Assembly: GCA_947589365.1 (NCBI GenBank)
Contig: CANQAJ010000013.1
Location: forward strand, 1-33,811
Direction: 5' to 3'
Length of the DNA: 33,811 bases
Source: an uncultured Clostridia bacterium
GTDB lineage: Bacteria > Bacillota > Clostridia > Oscillospirales > Acutalibacteraceae
The stretch's first letter is position 1. Each line of letters begins with the position of its first letter. The position numbers and the translations under genes are program-made. The notes below the pieces were generated by a model. It worked only from the letters and a program-made list of their open reading frames with translations, had not been told where the DNA came from and did no database searches. Positions 7,489 through 17,271 of this stretch are shown here, in pieces.

Positions 7489-10395
7489 TTACAACCGAAT
7501 CTCCGTCAGCCTCCCCGCAAGCGAGGAATTGACAAGCCTCAGCACGGACGCATCCGCATAGCTTTTGCAGACAGGACTTATGTCACCATACCATACTATC
7601 CTGTCATCAATAACTGTATATTTCTGAAATACACGATCTTGCCTGAACACAGAAACATTATCAGGCAGCTCAGTCGGAAGCATTTCAGAAAATGAAGTAA
7701 TAAGCGTAAGAGAAACTCCGCTCGGCAGTTTTCTTATAAGTCCCATAAACATACGCTCATCAACCTTTGGTGAACATATTGTTATTTCAGAAACGCCCGA
7801 AGCAATATCCTGTTCCATTTTTTTTAGATAAGTTTTGTTATCGTAGATCAGGTCTCTTTCTGATGTATCTGACCCGCCGAAGGTATAGCCAAGCTCTGAA
7901 TATCCCTTCATCCTTTTTCGGTACATCCTGTCTAGAGTCGGCACAAAAAGATCAACATAATCATAAACGCATATTTCAGTTTTTCCCTCGCAGTTACGGT
8001 GGAGTCTGCCAGCATACTGTGACAATCTGCCTTTCCATGATATTGGCATTGCAAGGAAAAGCGTATCAAGTCTTGGCTCATCAAAACCCTCTCCTATGTA
8101 TTTTCCTATAGCAACTATAACAAGGTTTTCATCCTGCTGAACAGCCTTGACCGCCTCTAATTTCAGGCGTTTATTCTTCACTCCGTCCTGCCCGCTGAGC
8201 AGAAAAAGATTCCTGCATTTTCCGTCAAGTGCCGAATATATCAATTCTGCGTGTTCTGTGCGCTCGGTAAGTATGATAATGTTCTTTCCCTTTGAGTATT
8301 CACTTAAAGCATCCTCAATGATCTGCGAATTTCTTATTTCATCGGTACAAAGCACAGAACATAGTTCGGTATAATTAATATCCTGATTTGCTGTTCTGAA
8401 TTCAGTAAATCTCGGAATGACCGTTCTCGGTATCATGTTTTCCATCATCTGAGAAAGTGCATCTGCTTTATAGCGAATCAAACCGCACTGCATAAAGATG
8501 ATCGGCTGGTGTCCGTCCTGACGTATAGCTGTTGCCGTCAGACCATAAACATATTTTGCACTGACGGTTTTCAGCACCTTTTCAAAGCTGAATGCCGAAA
8601 CATGATGACATTCATCGACAATAACCATTCCATAATCCTTTACAAATGGCTTGACTTCATCACCCTTGACAACAGACTGCATTATCGCAATATCAATAAG
8701 TCCGTTCAGCGTGTTCTTTCCTGCTCCCAGCTTTCCGATGTGGGAAATCTTTTTTCTTCTTCCACGCTTTTTAGGATGCGGTTCGGGTTCTTCTTCAAAT
8801 ATCAGAAATTCAAACAAAGATTTTTCCCACTGCTCTAAAAGTGCAGTGGAATGAACGAGAATAAGTGTGTTGACCTCTCTGTGTGCAATAAGGTATGCTG
8901 CAGTTACAGTTTTACCAAATGCAGTAGTTGCAGACAGTACACCGATATCATTTGATAAAAGTGCATCGGCTGCCTCCTGCTGCTGTGGTCGGAGAGTGCC
9001 GTTAAAGCTGACTTTGATTTCCTTTCCGGTTGTTCTTTCATCAGCAACTGAATATGCTGCATTGACAGAACCCAGAACAGCCTTTATCTCTTCCTCGCAT
9101 CCTCTCGGCAGACAAAGATACCTCTCCGTTTCTTCGGAACAGTCAATTATTCTTGGCTTGTTAAAAACCGGCAGACGCATTGCCTGAGATCTGTAAAAAT
9201 CAGGATTTTTAAAAGCTGCTGTTCTTTTCAGCTTATTTAGTGCCTTTTCAGAAATACCCTTCTTTTCTATATAGAGCATATTTGCTTTTGTGATATTGAC
9301 AGTTTCCGGAAAGTCGGTTTTTAATAATTCGGAAATAACACTTTGCTGCCATGGCTTTTCTTCTTCTGTAATAAGTTCACCCAGTTCCGCAAAGCTGTTC
9401 AGCTCACTGATAAGACTTTGCAGATGGATATTACTGATCTTTTCGATTCCGGACAAATACTCCCACTGGTCAGAATATGAAATAAAGCTTTCATCAACAA
9501 ACTCACTATTTCCCTTTTTTCTTGCCTGTCCCTGCAAGGACAGTGCAATAAGATTGCCGAAACCACCCTTGGGCATTGTATCCTGATTCGGGAACATTCT
9601 GTCATAAGAAGCAAATTTCAGTTCGTGCCTTTCTTCCATTGCTTTTGTCAGGATACAGCTTCCGAGCTTTCTTGCATCCTTTGCGCTGACAGATTCCTCA
9701 AAGAATAACCACAGATGAACACCATTTCCCGAACGTGAGTGCTCAATGCTGCATGGAATATCATATCTTTTACAGGTATCACGAACTATCCCTACATCCT
9801 CTTGCCAATGCTCATCGTCAAAATCTATTGCAAGAAAAATTGTCATGTTTTCCGGCATAAGCGGATAAATGCCCATAACATCACGGCAGTATTCATCATC
9901 TCCCTTGAGGTGCCGGAAAATATCCCTGTCAGTAATATGAGCAAAAGCTGCATTAGGACAAACGGAGCATTTATATTTCTTCTTATCGCATATACCGTAC
10001 TGCCATTCATTATGACACACCGGAACATAACCTCCCTGACCTGTTTTGGTATTGTAATAGCGTTTTGCAAAAACGTCCTTTCTGCCGATAAAACGAGATT
10101 TGAAAAGCTCTATTTTTTCCTGCACAGTGGCATATTTATTGAATGGCTTCGGTTCGTTACCGCCATCATCCGCTTTTGCAGTTTTAGCCTGTGGAGGTGT
10201 CTGTTCAGCTTTTTTCTGTGCCTCAGCCTGTTTCTTTAAAAGCTCATCCCACTTTGCCCTGCTGCAAAAGAAGGATTCTCCATTTTCATCTTTGCATAGA
10301 ACAGCCGTTTCTCCTGTCAACAGATTTCTGATCTCGCTGATGTATTCATATCGGTGGGTATTGAATGTAACAATTGTTTTGTCTTCATTTTTCAT
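7489..10395 (-). CDS. TOTE-type archaeo-eukaryotic primase-helicase
   Basis: Start at the ATG at 10395, eight bases after GGAGG; the TTG at 10401 is less likely. The 968 residues show, in order: a short N-terminal domain; a Cys cluster (CHNEWQYGIC...CSVC, about 127-146); an archaeo-eukaryotic primase domain with IDFDD (about 190) and SRSGNGVHLW (about 220-229); a superfamily 2 helicase with Walker A-like SATTAFGKTV (about 488), DECHH (about 595), and GEGFDEP and QYAGRLHR in the second half; and a C-terminal phospholipase D-like domain with the degenerate motif QKYTVIDDRIVWYGD. This matches the primase-helicase protein of TOTE conflict systems, predicted defence or mobile-element modules. It appears to stand alone with no further TOTE partner. 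The role in copying or destroying foreign nucleic acid is inferred from domains. Confidence 0.85.
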   Translation of the reverse strand: MKNEDKTIVTFNTHRYEYISEIRNLLTGETAVLCKDENGESFFCSRAKWDELLKKQAEAQKKAEQTPPQAKTAKADDGGNEPKPFNKYATVQEKIELFKSRFIGRKDVFAKRYYNTKTGQGGYVPVCHNEWQYGICDKKKYKCSVCPNAAFAHITDRDIFRHLKGDDEYCRDVMGIYPLMPENMTIFLAIDFDDEHWQEDVGIVRDTCKRYDIPCSIEHSRSGNGVHLWLFFEESVSAKDARKLGSCILTKAMEERHELKFASYDRMFPNQDTMPKGGFGNLIALSLQGQARKKGNSEFVDESFISYSDQWEYLSGIEKISNIHLQSLISELNSFAELGELITEEEKPWQQSVISELLKTDFPETVNITKANMLYIEKKGISEKALNKLKRTAAFKNPDFYRSQAMRLPVFNKPRIIDCSEETERYLCLPRGCEEEIKAVLGSVNAAYSVADERTTGKEIKVSFNGTLRPQQQEAADALLSNDIGVLSATTAFGKTVTAAYLIAHREVNTLILVHSTALLEQWEKSLFEFLIFEEEPEPHPKKRGRRKKISHIGKLGAGKNTLNGLIDIAIMQSVVKGDEVKPFVKDYGMVIVDECHHVSAFSFEKVLKTVSAKYVYGLTATAIRQDGHQPIIFMQCGLIRYKADALSQMMENMIPRTVIPRFTEFRTANQDINYTELCSVLCTDEIRNSQIIEDALSEYSKGKNIIILTERTEHAELIYSALDGKCRNLFLLSGQDGVKNKRLKLEAVKAVQQDENLVIVAIGKYIGEGFDEPRLDTLFLAMPISWKGRLSQYAGRLHRNCEGKTEICVYDYVDLFVPTLDRMYRKRMKGYSELGYTFGGSDTSERDLIYDNKTYLKKMEQDIASGVSEITICSPKVDERMFMGLIRKLPSGVSLTLITSFSEMLPTELPDNVSVFRQDRVFQKYTVIDDRIVWYGDISPVCKSYADASVLRLVNSSLAGRLTEIRL

Positions 10396-10415
10396 TTTCA
10401 AAACCTCCGCCAGTA

Positions 10416-11309
10416 TTAATACTCACTTAGCATAACCCCCATATATAACGGCAATGTCAGGATATTGTTTTCTTCACCGACATTATAATCACCTAATTTT
10501 ACGGCATGGTCGATATGATAAACATCCTTGTTTTTCATAACGGTTTTCAGACTTTTCGTATCACCTGTTTTTGCTTTTACTTCAACAGGAGTACACTCTC
10601 CCTTGTACCTGATAAAAAAATCTATTTCAAGTCCGGAATCCTTATGGAAATAATAAAGCTTTCTTCCCATTTTTGCAAAGAAATCAGCCGCAAGATTTTC
10701 ATAAATTGCACCCTTGTAGCCAAGAAGATTTCCGCTGAGAATATCAAACTGTGTACCATCCTCAAGCATACTGACAAACAGACCGGTATCGACCATATAC
10801 ACCTTGAATACATCCTGCATCGAATTTCCGTCAAGGGGCAATTCAGTTGCAGTGAGATTATAACAGCGTTTTATAATTCCTGCATCCTCTATCCATTGCA
10901 GACTACCTGCAAATTTTGCAGCAGTTGATCCTTTCTTTACAAGAGAATACTGGAATTTCTTATTCTCCTTTGCAAGCTGACGGGGTATTGACTCAAAGCA
11001 CTCTCTTATCAGTGGTTTGTCCTTTTCGTCGGCATACTTTATCATATCATCCTCGTATGAACGAACTATATCCCTTTGTATCTGCAAAACAGTATTCATC
11101 TGTCCCGTTGATACAAATGTCTGAACAACATCCGGCATTCCGCCTACAACTATATATTGCAGCAGAAGCTGTTGTAACGGTTATGAAGTGCCTGTTCAAC
11201 CGGAGTCCGGTTTTCCAGATGATCACGCAGCATTCCGACAAGTGCTTCACTTATACCATTTGCCCAAAGAAATTCCTCAAAACTCAGCGGATACATAGTA
11301 ATAACTGTT
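10416..11309 (-). pseudogene. DUF4143 ATPase remnant, truncated and frameshifted
   Basis: The 3' frame (10416-11138 from an internal ATG) encodes the DUF4143 C-terminal domain of the ATP-binding family: VYMVDTGLFVSML, YENLAADFF, YYFHKDSGLEIDFFI and TPVEVKAKTG, the last two forming the nuclease-fold core. Upstream the reading continues in another frame from about 11300 (MYPLSFEEFLWANGISEAL ... ALHNRYNS) until a TAG. The two frames should join near 11157-11170 (expected QYIVVGGMPDV), so there is an indel. The Walker A ATPase half that should lie upstream is missing. In its place is the end of a truncated ogt gene, so a deletion joint lies at about 11300-11312. Non-functional. Confidence 0.8.
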
Positions 11310-11747
11310 TCATGTCAGGCTGCCATCTGCACCTACTACTCTGTGGCATGGAATGATGATTGAAACGGGATTATGTCCTACTGCGCCGCCCACAGCCTGT
11401 GCTGACATTTTCTTTTTGCCTATTTGCTGTGCCATAATCGCTACTATTTCACCGTAGGTCACAGTCTGACCGTAAGGGATGGTCAAAAGGATATCCCACA
11501 CGGCTTTTCTGAATGGCGTGGACTGTACAAACAACTCCGGTGTGAAATCAGGTATTTCGCCGACGAAATAGGTTTCAAGCCATCTGATCGTATCCTCAAA
11601 AACAGGCAGCAGCTTTTCCTCATACAGCTTTGGAAGTGTCTGCACATAATATTTCTGCCCGTCAAACCACAAGCCTGTCAGGGAATCTCCGTCACTCGCC
11701 ATGCTCATACTTCCGATGGGAGAATGATATCTGTACATATAGTCCAT
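11310..11747 (-). pseudogene. ogt: Methylated-DNA-cysteine methyltransferase, 3' truncated
   Basis: The 145 residues are a clear O6-alkylguanine-DNA alkyltransferase: YRYHSPIGSM at the start, the DNA-binding segment IPYGQTVTYGEI, AVGGAVGHNP and the active-site motif IIPCHRVVGADGSLT. Normal members continue about 15-20 residues (GYAGG..KK..LL.LE). Here a TGA follows immediately because the coding sequence is fused to the remnant of a DUF4143 ATPase. The acceptor cysteine is kept, but the final helix and strand are lost, so the protein may be unstable. No strong ribosome site precedes the ATG at 11747. Residual activity cannot be excluded. Confidence 0.8.
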
Positions 11748-11913
11748 TTTATAATCACTGATTTTCTGATGTTTATATACAAAACGCCGAATAATGCGAT
11801 TAATTTTTATCAGTCAATATCATAACTAATTTTCGTGTAAATATCAAGGGTATTTTCTGATATTTTTACATAATTTACGTAATTTTACACGATTGTTTTC
11901 TTGTTCAAAAAAA

Positions 11914-11948
11914 ACTGCCGGCAGAACAGCTCATGTTTTACCGGCAGT
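11914..11948 (-). terminator. Rho-independent terminator of the BREX operon
   Basis: ACTGCCGG (11914-11921) and CCGGCAGT (11941-11948) form a GC-rich 8-bp stem. On the minus strand it is followed by eight T residues. It lies about 160 bases past the last gene of the operon, the cysteine desulfurase. Confidence 0.75.
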
Positions 11949-12032
11949 AAGTAATTATTCATCTCTCATGATCTTTCTGATACAGCTCAGGGATTCCGGG
12001 ATAATAGCAAAAATATAATTGTTACAATCTCT

Positions 12033-12058
12033 TGAAATGATAATAACACATCATTTCA
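12033..12058. repeat. Perfect 9-bp inverted repeat downstream of cysteine desulfurase
   Basis: TGAAATGAT (12033-12041) and ATCATTTCA (12050-12058) with an 8-base spacer, in the 3' untranslated part of the operon. It could be an RNA hairpin protecting the 3' end or a protein-binding site; no T run follows. Confidence 0.5.
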
Positions 12059-12109
12059 GAAAGTGCATTGGTGTATGTTAAAATACAGGAAATTTTTTTC
12101 AATCATCTA

Positions 12110-13222
12110 TCAACTGATGATTGAAATGATCGATCTTGCTATTATCTCCGCTTCTTCAACAGTATTGTCTTTTCCAAATGAAACTCTTATTGTGCCTTTC
12201 GCATAGCTTTCGTCAACTCCGATAGCCTTTAGCACATGAGATATTTGTGTATCCTTGCTGTCGCAGGCAGAACCGGTTGAAACACAAATACCCATCAGAT
12301 CAAGCCTGTGCAACAGCATTTCTCCGCTTTGTCCTTTGAAGGAAACGCTGACATTACCGGGAATATGATTTTCATTGCTGTTTCTAATAAAGTCAATACC
12401 AGCTGAATTTAGACATTCAATAAATACCTTTTCAAGCATTTTAAGCTTTTCGGCGTCTGTTTCCATAGAAGAACAGTTCTTCTTAAGAGCAGCTGCCATT
12501 GCTACAATAGAAGCTATATTTTCTGTTCCTGCCCTCATACTGTTTTCCTGTAGTCCGCCATTTATCAGAGGATAGATTGGTGTTCCTTTTTTGATATACA
12601 AGAAACCTATACCCTTCGGTCCGTTGAATTTATGAGCAGACGCAGACAGCATATCCACACCGAGCTTTTGTACATCAACAGTTATGTGTCCCACTGCCTG
12701 AACAGCATCAGTGTGAAATACAGCACCCTTTGCATGAACAATTTCAGCAAGTTCTTTTATCATCTGTACAGAGCCAATCTCATTATTTGCCATCATTATA
12801 GAAACAATTGACGGTGATGAAATAAAACTTTTGAGTTTTTCAGGCTGAATAACTCCATTTTCGTCAGCTCCAACATAAACAACAGGATATCCAAGTGATT
12901 CGATCATTTTACAGGAATTCAGTATAGAATGATGTTCAATCTGTGATGTAACTATTGCCTTTGATTTACCATTATAAAAGGCGATACCCTTTATTGCCCA
13001 ATTATTGCTTTCACTACCACCGGAGGTAAAATAGATTTCTTCCGGTAATGCTCCGATACAATCAGCGATAGTATTTCGGGCATCCTTTAATGCTTTTTTA
13101 CATTCTCTCGAAAAACTATAAGGCTGGGAAGCATTGCCGTAATAATCCAGCAGGAATGGCTTCATTGCTTCAAAGGCATCTTCATCTAATTTAGTTGTTG
13201 CAGCGTTGTCGGCATAGAGCAT
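12110..13222 (-). CDS. Cysteine desulfurase (NifS/IscS/DndA type)
   Basis: A 370-residue pyridoxal-phosphate enzyme that takes sulfur from L-cysteine as an enzyme-bound persulfide. The start ATG at 13222 (MLYADNAATT) is six bases after AGGAG; the TTG at 13240 lacks a site. Key residues: EHHS near 96-99, HTDAVQ near 170-175, SAHKFNGPKG with PLP lysine Lys198, and TGSACDSK with catalytic Cys320. The ribosome site sits in the 18-base gap after the brxL stop, so it is the last gene of the BREX operon. Context suggests that it feeds sulfur to BrxP, as DndA/IscS feeds DndC or SspD in phosphorothioation. It could also serve general Fe-S assembly, for instance loading the BrxP clusters. Family assignment is firm; partner is inferred. 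Confidence 0.92.
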   Translation of the reverse strand: MLYADNAATTKLDEDAFEAMKPFLLDYYGNASQPYSFSRECKKALKDARNTIADCIGALPEEIYFTSGGSESNNWAIKGIAFYNGKSKAIVTSQIEHHSILNSCKMIESLGYPVVYVGADENGVIQPEKLKSFISSPSIVSIMMANNEIGSVQMIKELAEIVHAKGAVFHTDAVQAVGHITVDVQKLGVDMLSASAHKFNGPKGIGFLYIKKGTPIYPLINGGLQENSMRAGTENIASIVAMAAALKKNCSSMETDAEKLKMLEKVFIECLNSAGIDFIRNSNENHIPGNVSVSFKGQSGEMLLHRLDLMGICVSTGSACDSKDTQISHVLKAIGVDESYAKGTIRVSFGKDNTVEEAEIIARSIISIIS

Positions 13223-13240
13223 TTTATCTCCTACTTTCAA

Positions 13241-14686
13241 TCAATCACACAAACCCTTCGTTTTTATATCAGGCATAACCTTTCCGGCTTCTTTTATATC
13301 CGCAAATCCCATTTGTTCGCGAATAATCCCACGCATTGACAAAGCAGGCTGAAGGCAATAAGTATCAAAATCTTTTGGATCTATGTCCTCAGTTCTTTCA
13401 GCATGGGGAAAAATCAATTTTGTATAAGCCGTACATATTTTTCTAATAGCTTCTGAATCACGAGTATCAGCTTTTGGAGGAATTAAAATCATATCTTCAA
13501 CTATACTACGATATGAAGAGGTGTTTCTGAGTTCGTGCAGTATAGAAGAAAAGTATTCAGAATTCAAAGCCCATCCATTTGCTTTCATGTCATCATTCAT
13601 GCGGGGAAGCTCCCATCCTTTAATAAAACCATGAAGACGATCAAGAAATGGTGACTTATGAAATGGCTGAGGTAGCTCCTCGAACATAAATGTATTCGTA
13701 CTCATACTATTCCCCTCAATATTACCAAGAAAAACAATTGCAGCATCAACATTAACAAGATGTCCATCATCAGCTTTGAAACTTCCGTTCTCCATTATTT
13801 GTTGAAGTGAGGAATGCATTTCCGTATCCTTCATGTAATCAGCTTCGCGTATTTCATCAAGTGCAACATAATCTTTGTATGCAACTACACCTTCTCTTTT
13901 ATTTGTTTTATTATAAATAAGCTGTGCACGAGTCGATTTTCCTGAAACAAGCCAACCATAACGACTTATCTGACCAAAAAGATATGATTTTCCAGTTCCG
14001 GGAGGAGCAAGTTCTATAATATTCAACCCCTTCTCAACAAACGGCAATAGTCTTTGCAAAAACAAAAGTCTTTGTTCACTGTTTTCAAAGCCTTTTACAT
14101 TATAATCTGCTGCTGAAATCAGGACATCTACCCATTCATCCGTTGTAAAATACCTTCTACCCTCTTTGTAATCTTCTAAATCAACAGAATAAGGGCAAAA
14201 TGGCTTATAGTCTATCATTTTTATAAAACCAGTTGCTTTTTTCTTTGAATAATCCTGTACCAAGGTCAATTCAATTATACCCCAGTTTTCATTCTCCTTA
14301 AGAAGTATATTCTGCCATTTTTCAACAACACGTTTTTCAATAACGCCCCCTGCTCCGGATTTATAATCTCCAAAGTCCGGCATTTCAAACAAAGTGTCTC
14401 CTGATTTTATGTCAACAGAAACACGGATCTTTGCAAGTATAATTACAGTTTCTCCATTGGTAAGCTGAAATTTCATCTGTTCAAAGTCATCTTTACCCGG
14501 AACATATTTTTTTATATAGTTTGTTATTCTATCTCGGTCGACATTTCCTTCATCATCGGAAAACTTCATGACTATCCAATCCCGCATGAATGAGGGCATT
14601 TTCAAATCTTTAAAAAATCCGGCACGCTGAGGATTTTTTAACACTACCATATCAGCAAATGCTTCTCTGAGTTTTTCTTCTGACAT
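13241..14686 (-). CDS. brxL: BREX protein BrxL (Lon-like AAA+ protein)
   Basis: The 481-residue protein has a conserved N-terminal region (FADMVVLKNPQRAGFFK), a Walker A motif LAPPGTGKSYLFG at about 226-238, and Walker B YVALDEIREADYM near 275. FLGNIEGN and FLDRLHGFIKGWELPR, typical of BrxL, follow. The BrxL family has an AAA+ core and usually a C-terminal Lon-like protease fold; this version is shorter than the roughly 680-residue forms and appears to end soon after the AAA+ region. BrxL proteins form DNA-binding rings and act in phage exclusion. The start at 14686 follows AGGAG by about ten bases. It lies 14 bases after the zinc-ribbon gene. Confidence 0.9.
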   Translation of the reverse strand: MSEEKLREAFADMVVLKNPQRAGFFKDLKMPSFMRDWIVMKFSDDEGNVDRDRITNYIKKYVPGKDDFEQMKFQLTNGETVIILAKIRVSVDIKSGDTLFEMPDFGDYKSGAGGVIEKRVVEKWQNILLKENENWGIIELTLVQDYSKKKATGFIKMIDYKPFCPYSVDLEDYKEGRRYFTTDEWVDVLISAADYNVKGFENSEQRLLFLQRLLPFVEKGLNIIELAPPGTGKSYLFGQISRYGWLVSGKSTRAQLIYNKTNKREGVVAYKDYVALDEIREADYMKDTEMHSSLQQIMENGSFKADDGHLVNVDAAIVFLGNIEGNSMSTNTFMFEELPQPFHKSPFLDRLHGFIKGWELPRMNDDMKANGWALNSEYFSSILHELRNTSSYRSIVEDMILIPPKADTRDSEAIRKICTAYTKLIFPHAERTEDIDPKDFDTYCLQPALSMRGIIREQMGFADIKEAGKVMPDIKTKGLCD

Positions 14687-14700
14687 TAATTATTCACTCC

Positions 14701-14898
14701 TTAAAGAAACAGTGTACAGCCTTGTTCTTTGAACTCTTTGATTTTAATAATCAAATCTTCTTCATCACAGCCAAAATTTTCAGCCATACATGTAATACAA
14801 TAAAAATCCACTGTATCTATATCAATTAATTTTTGTGAAAGTGCTATCTCGTCTTTTTTTAGTAACTTTCCACATTCACAACATACCTTTTTCTTCAT
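14701..14898 (-). CDS. Small zinc-ribbon protein between pglZ and brxL
   Basis: A 65-residue protein, MKKKVCCECGKLL..., with a CxxC pair near residues 6-10 (CCECG) and a second CITC pair near 34-37. These are spaced as in a four-cysteine zinc ribbon, and an acidic helical tail (CDEEDLIIKIKEF) follows. The ATG overlaps the pglZ stop by four bases (ATGA), so translation is coupled. I do not recognise a named family. Its tight position between two core BREX genes suggests a subunit or adaptor of the BREX complex rather than a stray ORF. Function unknown. Confidence 0.75.
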   Translation of the reverse strand: MKKKVCCECGKLLKKDEIALSQKLIDIDTVDFYCITCMAENFGCDEEDLIIKIKEFKEQGCTLFL

Positions 14899-17252
14899 AT
14901 TGGCAAATCACCCTCTCCACCGCCTAATGCCGGCTTTACTGTTATATCCGGCATTGTCAGTATCCTGCCATCTGCATACACCTGTACATAATAAGTATCA
15001 GGTTCAATCCCTTTAAATGTAGCAATCCAGCTTTTAGGGTCTGATGAACAAATTGTCTCACCATCTTTTCCAGCAATCCTGATTTGCAGTTCTTCTACCG
15101 GTTTATTAAAATCGATATATAATTTTACCTTTTTCATTGATATTTTTACTGTTTCTTTTCTCCATTTACCTACTAAAGGGATATCACGATTGCAGTCAAG
15201 AACAATAATCGGGACAAGCATTTCTTCCGGTGAAGCACCCCCATGAACTTCTCCGTATATTGCATTATCATCATTTGCTCCAGCAGCAAATCCAGACTGT
15301 GTAAAATGGTCAAAATTTTTAAAAACAGCATATTTAGCTCCATTTACCGTTGCAATTTGTGTATTTGGAATGCTTATATCTACCCCTGAATCAAGCAAGC
15401 AGTATCGTCCGTGACTATATGCAGTGGAATCTTTTGGTAAAGGCATTGCATCTCTTTTATGGAAAAATCTAGCTGCTAATCTGCTTGTTCCATGATCTCC
15501 TGTAACAATAACTCTATTATAATTCTCCATCAATTCATTAACTTTATTTTTTATGCCTGTTACAAACGCCAACTGTTCCTGAATACACGCATAGTAATCA
15601 GGTTCATCAATTACACCTTTATGTGCCAGTTTATCAAGCTTATCAAGCTTTTTATATGGATTTGTCATTCTGACCCATTGATCATTAAATTCTGTTTCTG
15701 TTGGTAAAGAAGCTTGAACAATCGATTCAGCTTGGATTACAGCATCACAATTATTTTTCAGTGACCAATGTAATAACGAAAACCATTCTACTCCAAGTGC
15801 ATCAATCCAAAGGACTACCGTATTGTTATTGATATACTCTGACAGTATAGTATACCGCATATCATAAACATCTGTCTGAATTCCATTAAAAAATGCCTCT
15901 TCATCCTCGGGTAATGTATTTTCCAGCTTATATGATTTGTATTTTATCATATAATCCTTTATCTCATCATCAACTGATAAGCACTCATCTGCCATATATG
16001 CAACCAAATCAGGATATATACATTTCAGTTTTTCCGAAGATATAGCCTGATGATAATCTAACTTGATCCATTTTCCTACCATTCTTAATAAATAAATCTG
16101 TTCATTACGTGAATTTCCAACGATGAAATCCAATCGCTTTTCAAAAATCGGTATTAAATCAAGTTCCTCAAAGAACTGTTCATCCGGTGTAATCTTCATA
16201 ACCTGTAAAAGAGCACGGTATTCTTTTACCCAATCGGGTTTATCAGCCCACATTTTAAATATTTCATGTAGAAGAATATTTTTTAGATCAGAAGTATTGT
16301 CAATGAGAGTGAAGCAATGACTGAGATATGTATTGTCTGGATACAGCTTAAACCACAAACCAACAAAACTCTTGTGCGTCTCATCTAATACCTTCCATTT
16401 TCCCATAATATCCTGTCCGGAAAATGATGACATATTTAATATCTTTAAAATAGCAGAATTCAAATCATTACCTTTGAGTGCGTATTCAAATAAGATTTTC
16501 TGCATTTCTTCTGTACAATTTTTATTTGTAAGTACTGATGAACCTTTCATATTTTCATGAATAAAATTCAAAGTATCTGAGATAACATGAATAGAAATAT
16601 CGCCATTTATAGGACTTACATTCCTAAAACGTTTTGTCAGCAAGACAAAATCTTTCTTTTCAGGCACAGGATCAAGCCAGTATTCAAACCAGTCTTGCAA
16701 ACCAATTTTCAGCTCTCCTTGCATTACTTCTAACTTTTCAATATAGTTCTCAAATTTTCCAGAAAGAACGATAAGGTTCATTTTCTGATCTACACTACAT
16801 GAATCTGTACAGTCATAATAGAAATCTTGCTGTCGGAGATCTGCGGACAAATTAAGAGATTTGTCAAACCACTGTGCTTCACATCCCCATAACGGAATTA
16901 TTATTCGTCCAACGCTGCTCGCCGGTGCCTGATAGCTCCACAAACCGGAAAATCGTCTGTCGGTTTGTTCGCTTTCGGAGAATAGCCTCAGATATTCAGA
17001 AACACCGGTCAGAACCACCCATTTTTCCATATAGCAGCCTTTCTTCAGATTCTCATATTTGGGCATAACATCAATATTAGAGAATAATTCTTGAGTTTGA
17101 ACAAATTGAACATCATTGAGTTTTCTAAGTTCAGAAAGGAGGTCGCAGTATTGCTGGATATTTCTTACCATGATAGCACGGCAAGGAAAGCGTGAAGGAA
17201 CACTTGTCTGCTTTTCTTTTTTTAGCATTGCCACTACTTCCTGTATTGTCAC
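14895..17252 (-). CDS. pglZ: BREX phosphatase-like protein PglZ
   Basis: A 785-residue alkaline-phosphatase-superfamily protein. The metal-site motifs are VVLWIDALGVEWFS near residues 478-490, IVTGDHGTSRLAARF near 583-596, and YSHGRYCLLDSG after it; a small beta domain closes the protein. PglZ is the universal marker of BREX systems and is thought to act as a nuclease or phosphodiesterase within the complex. The start is the GTG at 17252, with AAGGAAG about nine bases upstream. It follows brxC by 19 bases and overlaps the next small gene by four. The order BrxP-BrxC-PglZ-BrxL fits type 4 BREX. Confidence 0.92.
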   Translation of the reverse strand: MTIQEVVAMLKKEKQTSVPSRFPCRAIMVRNIQQYCDLLSELRKLNDVQFVQTQELFSNIDVMPKYENLKKGCYMEKWVVLTGVSEYLRLFSESEQTDRRFSGLWSYQAPASSVGRIIIPLWGCEAQWFDKSLNLSADLRQQDFYYDCTDSCSVDQKMNLIVLSGKFENYIEKLEVMQGELKIGLQDWFEYWLDPVPEKKDFVLLTKRFRNVSPINGDISIHVISDTLNFIHENMKGSSVLTNKNCTEEMQKILFEYALKGNDLNSAILKILNMSSFSGQDIMGKWKVLDETHKSFVGLWFKLYPDNTYLSHCFTLIDNTSDLKNILLHEIFKMWADKPDWVKEYRALLQVMKITPDEQFFEELDLIPIFEKRLDFIVGNSRNEQIYLLRMVGKWIKLDYHQAISSEKLKCIYPDLVAYMADECLSVDDEIKDYMIKYKSYKLENTLPEDEEAFFNGIQTDVYDMRYTILSEYINNNTVVLWIDALGVEWFSLLHWSLKNNCDAVIQAESIVQASLPTETEFNDQWVRMTNPYKKLDKLDKLAHKGVIDEPDYYACIQEQLAFVTGIKNKVNELMENYNRVIVTGDHGTSRLAARFFHKRDAMPLPKDSTAYSHGRYCLLDSGVDISIPNTQIATVNGAKYAVFKNFDHFTQSGFAAGANDDNAIYGEVHGGASPEEMLVPIIVLDCNRDIPLVGKWRKETVKISMKKVKLYIDFNKPVEELQIRIAGKDGETICSSDPKSWIATFKGIEPDTYYVQVYADGRILTMPDITVKPALGGGEGDLPI

Positions 17253-17271
17253 AGTAATCTACTTCCTTTCA

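Larger units (their letters stand above)
11748..12109. other. Intergenic region behind the BREX operon
   Basis: About 360 bases, AT-rich, holding the operon terminator (11914-11948) and a perfect 9-bp inverted repeat (12033-12058). A short minus-strand frame near 11957-12046 ends SLSCIRKIMRDE but begins after a stop with no start codon or ribosome site; I do not call it. Confidence 0.5.

Noticed and set aside
9739..10239. 166-codon plus-strand ORF
   Set aside because: It lies opposite the conserved primase domain and has shadow-type composition (Phe/Ile/Cys-rich).
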